A stretch of DNA of 49,376 nucleotides from an uncultured Phocaeicola sp. (GTDB lineage Bacteria > Bacteroidota > Bacteroidia > Bacteroidales > Bacteroidaceae), in the NCBI GenBank assembly GCA_947626525.1, contig CANQSM010000012.1, positions 1-49,376 of the forward strand, read 5' to 3'. Shown piece after piece: positions 37,087-46,257 of the stretch. Every line of letters starts with the position of its first letter. Positions within the stretch are counted from its first letter, which is position 1. Position numbers and translations under genes: made by a program. The notes under the pieces are model-generated. The model was given only the letters and a program-made list of their open reading frames with translations. It was not told where the DNA came from and did not search any database.

Positions 37087-38055
37087 CTATTTGCTTAGTC
37101 GCTCAATATCATCCAGTCCGCGACTTTGAAATAATATATCAACATAATGTTTTTCACGCGCATTCTCGTCATTACAGATACGATAAAATTCCTCCATAGC
37201 ACCTACAAAGTGATTATACGCTGGACATTGGATCTCTTCTCTATTTCCCTGTGTCTCAATAACGATAATTGTTTTATCTTCCGGTTTAGGAGTAAATGCA
37301 CGTAAAACTGAAATTTTACCAATGCTACCCCATATTTCATAATTACATTGATAAAAATTATCAAAGCCAAAAGATATCTCTGCACTTAACGCACCATCTT
37401 TCAACAATGCGGTTCCAAAAATACTAGTGCCATGCTCATTATAACAGACATTGGAAGACATTACCACAAATCTATTATCGTTCAAAAAGTTTACTGCTCT
37501 CAATACATAACCGGCCACATCCTTCAATGCTCCCCCTCCTATCTTATTGTCATAACGAAAATTGGCAGGGTCTTTAAATGGAGGGAAACCGAAAGAGGCA
37601 CGAATCAGTCTCATTTCACCAATAACATTGCTCCTTAATAAATCTTTTACCACTTGATGCTGTTTATGATACTGAAACATATATCCCTCCATTAATGCGA
37701 CACGATTCAGCCTGGCACAGGTTACCATATCTTCAGCTTCTGTTCCATCAAGGGCAATAGATTTTTCCGCATAAACATGCTTGCCATGTTCCAAAGCTTT
37801 TATAATCCATTCTTTATGTATCCCTGTTGGTAACGGCATATAAACGGCATCAATGTCATCACGTAATACCAATGTATTATAACCCTCTATTGATTCACAA
37901 ACGAATATGTCGGCAAAACTTCTTGCTTTATCGGCTGTCCTACTGGCAACACCTACCAATTTAAACTTTTCATTCAATTGCTGAATGGCTGGTATCACAA
38001 GTCGCCGTGCAATATCAGCACATCCCATGACACCTATTCGAATCTTCTTATCCAT
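37087..38055 (-). CDS. Gfo/Idh/MocA-family oxidoreductase (candidate 3-ketoreductase)
   Basis: 322 residues from the ATG at 38055 (MDKKIRIGVMGCADIARRL). The N-terminal Rossmann domain has GVMGCADIARRLVIPAI and the EKP-like motif YAEKSIAL near residue 95. The C-terminal substrate domain holds GGGALKDVAGYVLRAVNFL. In 2,6-dideoxysugar pathways a reductase of this family acts directly after the 2,3-dehydratase, which is the gene just upstream here. The longer start at 38109 would overlap that gene and was not used. Confidence 0.83.
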   Translation of the reverse strand: MDKKIRIGVMGCADIARRLVIPAIQQLNEKFKLVGVASRTADKARSFADIFVCESIEGYNTLVLRDDIDAVYMPLPTGIHKEWIIKALEHGKHVYAEKSIALDGTEAEDMVTCARLNRVALMEGYMFQYHKQHQVVKDLLRSNVIGEMRLIRASFGFPPFKDPANFRYDNKIGGGALKDVAGYVLRAVNFLNDNRFVVMSSNVCYNEHGTSIFGTALLKDGALSAEISFGFDNFYQCNYEIWGSIGKISVLRAFTPKPEDKTIIVIETQGNREEIQCPAYNHFVGAMEEFYRICNDENAREKHYVDILFQSRGLDDIERLSK

Positions 38056-38065
38056 ATATGAATCA

Positions 38066-39487
38066 TTATTTATAGAATCGGACGGCAGACAACAAACTGC
38101 GCGCTGCAATGTTCAAGAAGTTATTATAATTCACTAAACGAAGCATTTGATTAAGGGTCATCCAACAATAATTTGCCTCCACTTCAACAGAGAAATCATC
38201 ATGCACCTCCACAATGATATTAAGGTTCTGCTCTTTAAAAAAACGTCCACCTTCTTCCGACTGGTAAGCTTGATACCAGATGTCTTTAGCATCAGCATTC
38301 AAGAAATTATCAATATACGGAATACTGTATTCATTCTGACCTTTACGGTAATTTCCCGTAAGGCATTGAACGGTGGGGGCCAGTTCCACAATATCAAAAT
38401 TTCCACATTCCAATTTTGCCTGCACCAAGAAATGATAGATCCCGTTAATCTTTTTTACAAGAAATCCCATAATCCCTTCTTGTGCCGCTTTAACCATAGG
38501 CTGATCCCAATGGGTCACTTCCCTGTTACCGATTGAAACATCAACACCAATCACAGAAAAATACTTTTTATCTTTATGCTCGATCACATTGCCGTCATAA
38601 ATCCAATTATTCATTTCACTAAGTCCAATCTTGTCAACATTCAATTCATATTTAAACTTTAACGATGTCAGCCATTGAATGATAGAATTCATGGTATTAT
38701 AATGGTTATCACCGTTCAATACAGAATAAAGAAAGGAATCGGAATGGCCCAGGTTTGTATCAAAACGAAAGACGGAAAGCAGTTGCAAATCCTTTTCACT
38801 ATAATTACCATATTGTATACAGGAAATGACAGTACGAGTATCCATATTTACAACATTAGGACAAGTAAGCAATTCCTTTATTTGCCCTAATGATGCCCAA
38901 ACAAAATTCTCATATACAGGCAACTCTTCGTTTTCATCCACTTCTACAATGATATTCCTATTCCGCTTCTGATAAAAACGGGCACCCTGTTCTGACTGTA
39001 ATTGATCAACCAAGATTTCAACTTTTTTCTCACCTGTAAAATATTCCAAGTATAGTGGGGAACGCCCTTTATGCACCCTAGTATAATTGCTTCTTGTAGC
39101 TTGAAGGGTAGGAGACAACTGAATTACATTAAGATTTCCGGGCTCTATTTTCGCTTGAAGTAAAAAATGCAGCACATTTTGTTTCTTTTGCACTATAAAG
39201 CCCAAAAAACCGATCTCTGGCTGATTGATTATAGGCTGGTCCCACTGTGGAACCAATCCATAGTTAGTCGACACCCTAATACCTTGAATGGAAAAAAACT
39301 TTCCGGTAGAATGGGATATTTTATCGTTTTTGTCACTCCAATCCCTTAGGTTCTCAAGAGGGACCTGCTGAAGACGGTAACATATTTCATCATTTTTTTT
39401 CTTCATCCATGAAAGGATATCTTCGGTAGACATACAACAACCAGGGTGTATGGCAGAAATTAGAAAATTCAATTGTGGATTTAACAT
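38066..39487 (-). CDS. NDP-hexose 2,3-dehydratase
   Basis: 473 residues from the ATG at 39487, which follows a strong AAGGAGGA. The protein is an internal tandem duplication: about 20-240 and 245-470 each carry WDQP, then GFLG/GFLV, HFLLQAK/HFLVQAK, and P-T-(L/V)-Q before a Tyr. This is the EvaA/TylX3-type dehydratase architecture. These enzymes remove water from C2-C3 of a 4-keto-6-deoxy-hexose nucleotide, opening the way to 2-deoxy sugars. It overlaps the upstream glycosyltransferase by 7 bp and lies 10 bp before the reductase. Confidence 0.88.
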   Translation of the reverse strand: MLNPQLNFLISAIHPGCCMSTEDILSWMKKKNDEICYRLQQVPLENLRDWSDKNDKISHSTGKFFSIQGIRVSTNYGLVPQWDQPIINQPEIGFLGFIVQKKQNVLHFLLQAKIEPGNLNVIQLSPTLQATRSNYTRVHKGRSPLYLEYFTGEKKVEILVDQLQSEQGARFYQKRNRNIIVEVDENEELPVYENFVWASLGQIKELLTCPNVVNMDTRTVISCIQYGNYSEKDLQLLSVFRFDTNLGHSDSFLYSVLNGDNHYNTMNSIIQWLTSLKFKYELNVDKIGLSEMNNWIYDGNVIEHKDKKYFSVIGVDVSIGNREVTHWDQPMVKAAQEGIMGFLVKKINGIYHFLVQAKLECGNFDIVELAPTVQCLTGNYRKGQNEYSIPYIDNFLNADAKDIWYQAYQSEEGGRFFKEQNLNIIVEVHDDFSVEVEANYCWMTLNQMLRLVNYNNFLNIAARSLLSAVRFYK

Positions 39488-40296
39488 ATTTTCCTCCTTA
39501 TATTTTTTATTATCAAACACATAGTTCTCTTTAAGAATTTCAGTTTATTCCATAATCCGAGGCTCTCCAATCTATGAAGAATAATTACCATTGGGTACTC
39601 ATTTCTCGTCTTTATCCCAACATAACGGGCTCCTCTTACTTCTGGATACCCCCATATACCGAATTGGGTAGGATCTTTATGCGGAGAAACATCATATTTC
39701 TTGCATAATAGGCTGAAACATGACTGATCCATCCGATGATTCTGAAATGTCGCAATCTGTTTTCCTATATTTTGGGCGGGATTTATTAAATCGGGATTAC
39801 AGCAATCATTCAGCCATTCTTCCACAAACATTATGCTCCTCATCGATTTGCGAAAAGCCATGAATGAAGCCTGATATTGAAAAGAATTCTTATATGTCTC
39901 TTCGTCCATATCCATTATATCAAAAGCCTCACTCTTTGTCCAGTCTGCTTCAATATAAGGGAGACAAGCAGCATAAATATCATCATCCATCACTTTCCCT
40001 ATCATCCTCACATCACCGATAAAAAAAGCGGCAGCATCCAAATAAAACAATATATCACCTTCAGCACATTCTTCTGCCAATGCCTTTTGAATGAAATAAG
40101 GTTTCCAAAGCCACAATCCTGCTCCTTGCTTCATTGAAAGTATAGCATCGTTCCGTTTCCTGAATTCTGCATCAATCATTGTCCCAATGTCATAGGCCAA
40201 GACTTTGTCAAAACCTCCCCTCTTTTTTGCCATCTGTACATTATAGTCCATCGACCTGCGATATAAGGAATTAGAGGCTGTTATAAACACATACAC
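39481..40296 (-). CDS. Putative glycosyltransferase (GT-A like)
   Basis: 271 residues, starting at GTG (40296) because a stop lies three codons upstream. GLWLWKPYFIQKAL, EGDILFYLDAAAFF (possible metal-binding Asp near residue 92) and FMAFRKSMRSIMFVEEWL resemble capsule proteins of the GT-A fold that handle galactose-like donors. YPMVIILHRLESLGL near the end is probably the acceptor side. The family is not firmly recognised. It lies 6 bp after the GT4 gene. Confidence 0.65.
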   Translation of the reverse strand: MYVFITASNSLYRRSMDYNVQMAKKRGGFDKVLAYDIGTMIDAEFRKRNDAILSMKQGAGLWLWKPYFIQKALAEECAEGDILFYLDAAAFFIGDVRMIGKVMDDDIYAACLPYIEADWTKSEAFDIMDMDEETYKNSFQYQASFMAFRKSMRSIMFVEEWLNDCCNPDLINPAQNIGKQIATFQNHRMDQSCFSLLCKKYDVSPHKDPTQFGIWGYPEVRGARYVGIKTRNEYPMVIILHRLESLGLWNKLKFLKRTMCLIIKNIRRKIC

Positions 40297-40302
40297 TTTT
40301 AT

Positions 40303-41502
40303 CTATTTGATTTTCACTAATTTACTATAAATATCCAATATATCATTTACTATTACTTTAGGAGAATGGCGAAGCAATGCCCTTTTCCGTCCTTTTTCCC
40401 CTAAAGACATAGAAAGTTCCACATTTTCTAATAATAATTTCAGTTTAGCAGCTATCATATATATATCATGCGATGGAACTAATATGCCATCTTCCATATC
40501 AGTAATAAGAGAAGATACTCCACCCACATTAGCAGCAATAACAGGAATCCCCAACACCTGCGCTTCACACACTGTATTCGGACTGTTTTCTATATAGGAC
40601 GGATGTACAAATACATCAGCATACATAACCACGTCAACCAATTGTTTAGCATCAATAACTCCTCGTACAGATACATTGACTTCATTAAGTTTGATGCCTG
40701 TCAACCGACTCATATAATCCAAATTATCAATACCATATACCTGCCATTCAAAATTATCCCCCCAAAATTTCTTTAACACCTCCGCAGTCTTTAATATCAC
40801 ATCTCCTCCTTTATAGATAGCTGGTGAGATCACTGATACAATCACCTTATGAACATTATTGCGAGGTTGCCACATACGGCAAGAATTATATATATCAGGA
40901 CGAAGCATTTCACTACAATAAAAATATGTAGCTTGAGGAGCCATAAGAGCTGCATTAGAGCAATCCCAGCATGTACGCCCCATCAAATAACGACTATTTT
41001 GAAAAATTTCAAATTCACGTTTGATATATCGATTAAGATTTATCTGAGAAATAAGCTTACGCGGATTATGGATAAAATATTTTATCCATGAAAGCCCAGC
41101 AGGAAGCCAAAATTCTTTATAACATCCCAATATTCCCTGTAAATGGATGACGACTGGAATATCCGTCATTTTAGATACCATTCCATAAGATAACTCTGTA
41201 CCAAATACATGAATGACATCAGGTTTAGATCTATCGACCACTTCTTTTATTCTTGCATATTCAGCCTCTTGCTTACGATTATAACAGATAAATGGCTTGA
41301 ACATCCTCTTTATACCGTAATAAACTACCCCATCTACCTTGTCTTGCATATTGCAATGCCATGGAAATGCTACCTCTATCACCACATTAGCACTAGAATT
41401 ATTAATTAGTGCCTGTTGCAATGATGCTACCCATCCTCCCCCATTATAAGTATTTTTATTAGCATATAATGACGTGCCACCTGTAAACCATAATATTTTC
41501 AT
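40303..41502 (-). CDS. GT4-family glycosyltransferase
   Basis: 399 residues from the ATG at 41502 (MKILWFTGGTSLYANKNTYNGGG). It has DVIHVFGTELSYGM in the first domain, VIVSVISPAIYKGGDVI as the start of the donor domain, and the E-x7-E region in FVHPSYIENSPNTVCEAQVLGIPVIAANVGG. It is a retaining transferase for the repeat unit. A 141-bp gap with no clear feature separates it from the flippase. Confidence 0.9.
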   Translation of the reverse strand: MKILWFTGGTSLYANKNTYNGGGWVASLQQALINNSSANVVIEVAFPWHCNMQDKVDGVVYYGIKRMFKPFICYNRKQEAEYARIKEVVDRSKPDVIHVFGTELSYGMVSKMTDIPVVIHLQGILGCYKEFWLPAGLSWIKYFIHNPRKLISQINLNRYIKREFEIFQNSRYLMGRTCWDCSNAALMAPQATYFYCSEMLRPDIYNSCRMWQPRNNVHKVIVSVISPAIYKGGDVILKTAEVLKKFWGDNFEWQVYGIDNLDYMSRLTGIKLNEVNVSVRGVIDAKQLVDVVMYADVFVHPSYIENSPNTVCEAQVLGIPVIAANVGGVSSLITDMEDGILVPSHDIYMIAAKLKLLLENVELSMSLGEKGRKRALLRHSPKVIVNDILDIYSKLVKIK

Positions 41503-41643
41503 CGTATCGTACTGAGAACAAAGCAAATACACTATAAGACGCACCCATTATAACCAAACAGTTACGTCACATATTTTTAATCTTAAATCTGATTGATAGT
41601 AACCAATTGCATTTTTGGGCATTTCTTATATTTTTCAGACATA

Positions 41644-43182
41644 TCATCCTTTCCCGATTAATTTCAATTTGCCACGTATTCCCTCCGCCAATATATCACG
41701 CTCTTTTCCGTTAAGTCCCCATAAGGGCACCACGACAAGCAAAGCCACCGTAAATAGAGAAGAGGTCGCCAACAACTTGAACCACCCATCTTCCATGATG
41801 CGGCAAAGATACAACGGCAAAGGCAACGTCAGAACGGTCACAAGACTTACCGGACATAACACATCTTTCAGCAACATTGACATAGATAACCGGACAAGAT
41901 ATTTCATGTATATGCTTCTGACTATGGCACAAACAATATTCAGTCCGGCTTTCAGAGCCAATGCCGTCCATGCGCCAAATTCCAATTCCAAAAGCAAATA
42001 AGCCAAGGGTATATTGAGAATCTTTATTCCAGACATCATGATTTGATGTATGCGCAATTTACCCGTAGCGTATACAGCTATCCAGTGTGGCTGAGAATAG
42101 GCATCCACGAGTGAGAATAAGACAACGAGTATCACGAACAATCCCGTATCCTCAGGCACCATACCAAACCATATACGCAGGATAAAATCGATATTCATCA
42201 TCACAGGGACGGAAACGGCAAACAGAAGGTAATAAGACAGTTTGGACGTAGAACATAACAGTTTATGAAAATACGGCATATCCCTTTTCGCATAAGTCTT
42301 GAAAATCTGAGGACTGTAAGCTTGGGTAAAGTTCTGCAGAAATTGTGTCAGAAGGTTGTTTACATTGTTTGCTATACCCAAAGCCGCATTGGCTACGACA
42401 CCAAAGAAGGTATTGAAAAAGAACACCATACACTGTGTTACTCCTATATCGGTGGCATTGACAAGAACACTCCATCCCGAATATCTCAGCATTGAACACA
42501 TAAGTCTCCCGTCCCAAAATCTGAAATAAGAACATTCCGTAAAATGCTTCCGGCAATAAATCCAATACCAACATAACATGAACAATGAAACCGCCGCCAA
42601 CAACCATGAGTAATTTATCAAGTTGTCACCAGGCAAAGCCACAAGCAGATAAACCAAAAGAAGTTTCAACATCACTTCCCAAATGCCGGTCACGGCAAAA
42701 AAAGACATACGCTCATGCGCGATGATGACTGAGTTGTAAGGAGTCTGCATCACACCCATACAAAACGACAACATCGAAAACTGATATGCCACATTCGCAG
42801 CGAACAAACGTCCATCAGGAAACACCAGTTTGTTGTTCAAGAGCCACAAGCCAACAGTTTCCGTAAGCAACAATATCATTCCCGCAATAATCCAATGCGC
42901 ATTAATCGCCATGACAAACGTATTCCGCAGTTTGTCCGTATCCCCCTCACCCAAAGCGTATGTAAGGTAGCGATATGTAGCATTGGTCATTGCCTGGCGC
43001 AGGAAAGAGAACAACACGACCACGCCGCCCACAACATTGTACGTGCCATAATCATTCACACCAAGAGTGTTAAGCACGACTCTTGATGTGTAAAGTCCTA
43101 CCAACATGACAATCATCATGCGGAAAAACATATACACCGCGTTCTTAGCAACCCGCCTGCCGTTCCGTGTATTGTCTGCCAT
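41644..43182 (-). CDS. Polysaccharide flippase (Wzx/MATE-like)
   Basis: 512 residues from the ATG at 43182 (MADNTRNGRRVAKNAVYMFFRM), 5 bp after licD. It has about 12 to 14 hydrophobic helices. RVVLNTLGVNDYGTYNVVGGVV is the classic N-terminal Wzx signature, and SWSVL-like GWSVLVNATDIG marks the central part. It should move lipid-linked repeat units to the periplasmic side. An upstream start (43254) would overlap licD and was rejected. Confidence 0.9.
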   Translation of the reverse strand: MADNTRNGRRVAKNAVYMFFRMMIVMLVGLYTSRVVLNTLGVNDYGTYNVVGGVVVLFSFLRQAMTNATYRYLTYALGEGDTDKLRNTFVMAINAHWIIAGMILLLTETVGLWLLNNKLVFPDGRLFAANVAYQFSMLSFCMGVMQTPYNSVIIAHERMSFFAVTGIWEVMLKLLLVYLLVALPGDNLINYSWLLAAVSLFMLCWYWIYCRKHFTECSYFRFWDGRLMCSMLRYSGWSVLVNATDIGVTQCMVFFFNTFFGVVANAALGIANNVNNLLTQFLQNFTQAYSPQIFKTYAKRDMPYFHKLLCSTSKLSYYLLFAVSVPVMMNIDFILRIWFGMVPEDTGLFVILVVLFSLVDAYSQPHWIAVYATGKLRIHQIMMSGIKILNIPLAYLLLELEFGAWTALALKAGLNIVCAIVRSIYMKYLVRLSMSMLLKDVLCPVSLVTVLTLPLPLYLCRIMEDGWFKLLATSSLFTVALLVVVPLWGLNGKERDILAEGIRGKLKLIGKG

Positions 43183-43187
43183 TGAAA

Positions 43188-44060
43188 TCAATATTCCATT
43201 CTTTTTCCTTGTGCAATACGTTTTTTGACTTCCTTCATGGTTAAACGCTCGCATAAATTGAGATACTCACGAAAATGCTGTGATACTCTTTGATTTTTTG
43301 GTGGCAACTGCATATAATCACCATAAAGAAGAGTAAGATACTCATCATATTGACGAGGAACAGGAATTGTAGTACTTCCAAATGACATATCTATACAATC
43401 ATCAAACCATTCGGTTTTGAATATCTTGCCCTCCCATTGTGTATTACATACACATTTCGTACCATCATCACAAGTTAATTCGGATGAAAGATAAAAGAAT
43501 TTCCGTAATTGGTGCTTTCGTAAAAACAAACCGACGAATTTCCAAAAAAGCAATGTTGCAGCCCGTTTGAGATGATATCCCGAAATATGCCGCTTTAGCA
43601 TTTGCCATACATTACTTTCACTCATCATCGCATATCGGAGAAAGGCATCTCTGCACTTTATCTGATGTCTATAAATATCCATATCACTGCATTCATACGT
43701 ATCTAACGGAAATATATCAATAAAGACTCCTATAAGGCATGAATGCTGAGGAGATTCCCATAGCGTTGTTGTCGTATCTATCAATTTAGCATATGGTAAA
43801 TAATACCCCTCATCGCTTATTGAGACCATATCGTACCCATCTTCTTTAACAGATTCTCTTAATTCCAGGAATTTTTCATAATCATTCCTCGGCATGTATA
43901 TGTCTATGTCATCATCCCATGGAATCATATCATGATGCCTGACGGCACCAAGCATGGTGCCGCCGCAAGCATAAAAACGTAAATTGTGTTGCCTGCACAA
44001 TTCAGCAGTAAATTCGTATGTCTTAAATATCTTTTCTTTTAGTAGTTTTTCGTAATTCAT
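43188..44060 (-). CDS. licD: LicD-family phospho-group transferase
   Basis: 290 residues. The LicD core is clear: FYACGGTMLGAVRHHDMIPWDDDIDIYMPRNDYEKF (quoted in part: GTMLGAVRH, WDDDIDIY). LicD enzymes use a CDP-activated small alcohol (choline, ribitol, glycerol) and place its phosphate on a sugar. The only CDP-forming candidate nearby is the TagD-like gene at 47382-47816, so the two probably work together. Its ATG overlaps the stop of an asparagine-synthase remnant (ATGA), showing how the cassette was spliced. Confidence 0.88.
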   Translation of the reverse strand: MNYEKLLKEKIFKTYEFTAELCRQHNLRFYACGGTMLGAVRHHDMIPWDDDIDIYMPRNDYEKFLELRESVKEDGYDMVSISDEGYYLPYAKLIDTTTTLWESPQHSCLIGVFIDIFPLDTYECSDMDIYRHQIKCRDAFLRYAMMSESNVWQMLKRHISGYHLKRAATLLFWKFVGLFLRKHQLRKFFYLSSELTCDDGTKCVCNTQWEGKIFKTEWFDDCIDMSFGSTTIPVPRQYDEYLTLLYGDYMQLPPKNQRVSQHFREYLNLCERLTMKEVKKRIAQGKRMEY

Positions 44061-44245
44061 AAGTCAATTGTGTTTAAATATTTATCCAAACACCACAATT
44101 GCCATTTTTGATTGCCTGTAAAAAGCTTCATATCAAGGTTCTTTTTGAAAATAGCGTTGATCAGGCCTTCCCAATTCTCGAAATAGAAATCCACAGGACG
44201 TGGCATCGGGCTTTTGTTCGGAATAGACATTCCCGGATATATTTT
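44057..44245 (-). pseudogene. C-terminal remnant of an asparagine-synthase-like gene
   Basis: On the minus strand WDKIYPGMSIPNKSPMPRPV, VDFYFENWEG and LFTGNQKWQLWCLDKYLN can be read to a TGA at 44057-44059. It is a diverged copy of the C-terminus of the intact gene at 45189-46241 (CYPEFSIPEKVPMPRPVDYY, FTGNQKWQMWCLERFLN). The frame breaks just upstream near 44245. So a second member of this family once preceded licD directly. The rest of 44246-44328 shows nothing. Confidence 0.8.
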
Positions 44246-44328
44246 ATCCCAAAGAAAATTTCACTTGCGATTACTCCAGTATTAAAATGCACATTAGTCT
44301 ATCAATGAGAACCTTTTACGTATCTATC

Positions 44329-45153
44329 TCATTGCACTGAGCTCAAAAGTTCTTCTTGGAAAACTACTTTTCCGTTTCCATCATGCTTTAATATATTTAC
44401 ATATTTGAACCCACATTCAATTGCTTTTTTTACTGCAAAATCAAATCCTTCAGACAATAATTCCTTTTGGTGCGCATCTGAATTAATTATTATTCTGCCG
44501 CCAAATTCATTCAAATGTTTCAGAAGGAATGTATTGGGATATAATTCTCTTTTCCTTCCTCTATTATACGCCCCACAATTCAACTCAAACACAACATCTT
44601 TTTTGCAAAGATTCTCCATTGCCTCCAGTGCTGGCATATAATATTTTCTTGAAGTTTCATCAATGCAGTTCAACTCATCATTAAACCGCACAATCAAGTC
44701 AAAATGCCCTACAATATCACAGTGCATTCTGTCATATGATTTCCCCACTAATTCATAGTAGGCACGGCTCATCGAGATATAATCGTCAGAAAAATATCTG
44801 TGGCAGATAGAAACAAACTGCTCCTTGGTAAGGTCAATCGCTAGCGGCTGTTCTGACCGGATATCTAGGAAATGCGTTGAGCCTATCGTATACTCTGCAT
44901 ATTTAGCACACTCGGGATTATACATATTATCAAGTTCTATTCCGGCTAATATATCTATGATCCCCTCATACTTTTTTCTCAATCTATCAACTTCCGTCAA
45001 ATATTCCATCAAAACCATATGGCATCCATAATCCATATGTCCCGAAAAGCCTATCTGTCTAAATCCTAAATCTATAGCTTTTACAACAATATCTTCAGGC
45101 GTATCTTTTCCATCACAAAGGGTCGTATGAGTGTGAAAGTTTGCTTTTAACAT
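44329..45153 (-). CDS. PHP-domain phosphatase (histidinol-phosphatase type)
   Basis: 274 residues, a trinuclear-metal PHP fold. NFHTHTTLCDGKDTPEDIV is motif 1, GFSGHMDYGCH motif 2, LAGIELD motif 3, IVGHFDLIVRFND motif 4 and INSDAHQ motif 5. Family members remove phosphate from histidinol phosphate. No histidine biosynthesis genes are here, and it lies with a HisC-like aminotransferase, so the pair probably makes an amino alcohol for the surface polymer. 35 bp after the asparagine-synthase-like gene. Confidence 0.85.
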   Translation of the reverse strand: MLKANFHTHTTLCDGKDTPEDIVVKAIDLGFRQIGFSGHMDYGCHMVLMEYLTEVDRLRKKYEGIIDILAGIELDNMYNPECAKYAEYTIGSTHFLDIRSEQPLAIDLTKEQFVSICHRYFSDDYISMSRAYYELVGKSYDRMHCDIVGHFDLIVRFNDELNCIDETSRKYYMPALEAMENLCKKDVVFELNCGAYNRGRKRELYPNTFLLKHLNEFGGRIIINSDAHQKELLSEGFDFAVKKAIECGFKYVNILKHDGNGKVVFQEELLSSVQ

Positions 45154-45188
45154 AACCGACCTATTATATTATCCAAACCAAAATCCTG

Positions 45189-46241
45189 TTAGAAATAAAT
45201 GTTCAAAAAACGTTCAAGACACCACATTTGCCACTTCTGATTGCCTGTAAACTTAGTCATATCCAATCCATGCTTAAACTCAGGCCGAGTCGGCCCTTTA
45301 TAATCTTTAAAATAATAGTCGACTGGTCTTGGCATTGGAACTTTCTCCGGTATTGAGAATTCTGGATAGCATTTATGGAACAATTCTCTTATCAGATATT
45401 TCGACTCACCATTACGAATTCTTTGTAAATCAAGAGGCTCGGCCATTTTAACCATGCCGGATGGATCATAATACGGCGTGTATTTCATTTTGGCCGTTAT
45501 AAATGCATTGCAGAACACGCCATTTGACTCATGAGCGAATACTTCATCCATAAATCTCATATAATCAATCTTTCCATTAGGCAACTTATATGGAGAAAAA
45601 GCAAAATCCATGGAAACGGGTTCATTCAGGACTTCTTTTGGATCTAAGAAAGTTAGGAACTTGATCCACTCATCATAATCCCAATCACGGGAGAGCATCT
45701 TATCCATACCACCAAAGACTAGATCGCTTCCGTCAGCTACAACCATCATCTCTACCCCATCTTGTTGAGCTTGTAAAGCTGCTTCCATGACCTGTGGTTC
45801 AATCGGATGCACAGGGGCGCCTTTCTTGGCCATCAACACATCAACATTTCGCTCACACACGTCCCAATTAACATCTACATAATGCAAATTGAGCTTGTAT
45901 TTTTCCGCGAACTGTTCCGCCCTGCGCATGTCATCACTTCTAAATGCACCTCCGATAAAACGGAAGGTGTATGCGTCCGTCCCCGGTTTCATAAAAGCCG
46001 CAAGACAGGCCGAATCCATACCGCCAGATAGCATTAATCCGAGTTTAACATCGTTCTCCTTTTCCTCAAACAGTTTTTTATACGCCCTGGCAATATCATC
46101 CGCTGTTTTCACTTCTATCTTCTTATCATCCGGATATGAGATATCTTTCGAATGATACATTCCCTCCTTGAACTCCATATCGTTTTTTACGATACATCTG
46201 AATGTCAGATAAGAGCTCATGCAAAAATTCTTGTCAATCAT
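45189..46241 (-). CDS. Asparagine-synthase-like ATP pyrophosphatase (amide-forming enzyme)
   Basis: 350 residues. It has the PP-loop LMLSGGMDSACLAAF near residue 65 and the MVVADGSDLVFGGMDKML region, as in the C-terminal synthetase half of asparagine synthase. The N-terminal glutaminase domain is absent, so ammonia must come from elsewhere or another nucleophile is used. Such stand-alone forms occur in sugar-modification clusters. The start follows AGGAGGATAATAAAATG. A broken duplicate C-terminus lies before licD. The substrate is unknown. Confidence 0.8.
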   Translation of the reverse strand: MIDKNFCMSSYLTFRCIVKNDMEFKEGMYHSKDISYPDDKKIEVKTADDIARAYKKLFEEKENDVKLGLMLSGGMDSACLAAFMKPGTDAYTFRFIGGAFRSDDMRRAEQFAEKYKLNLHYVDVNWDVCERNVDVLMAKKGAPVHPIEPQVMEAALQAQQDGVEMMVVADGSDLVFGGMDKMLSRDWDYDEWIKFLTFLDPKEVLNEPVSMDFAFSPYKLPNGKIDYMRFMDEVFAHESNGVFCNAFITAKMKYTPYYDPSGMVKMAEPLDLQRIRNGESKYLIRELFHKCYPEFSIPEKVPMPRPVDYYFKDYKGPTRPEFKHGLDMTKFTGNQKWQMWCLERFLNIYF

Positions 46242-46257
46242 TTTATTATCCTCCTGT

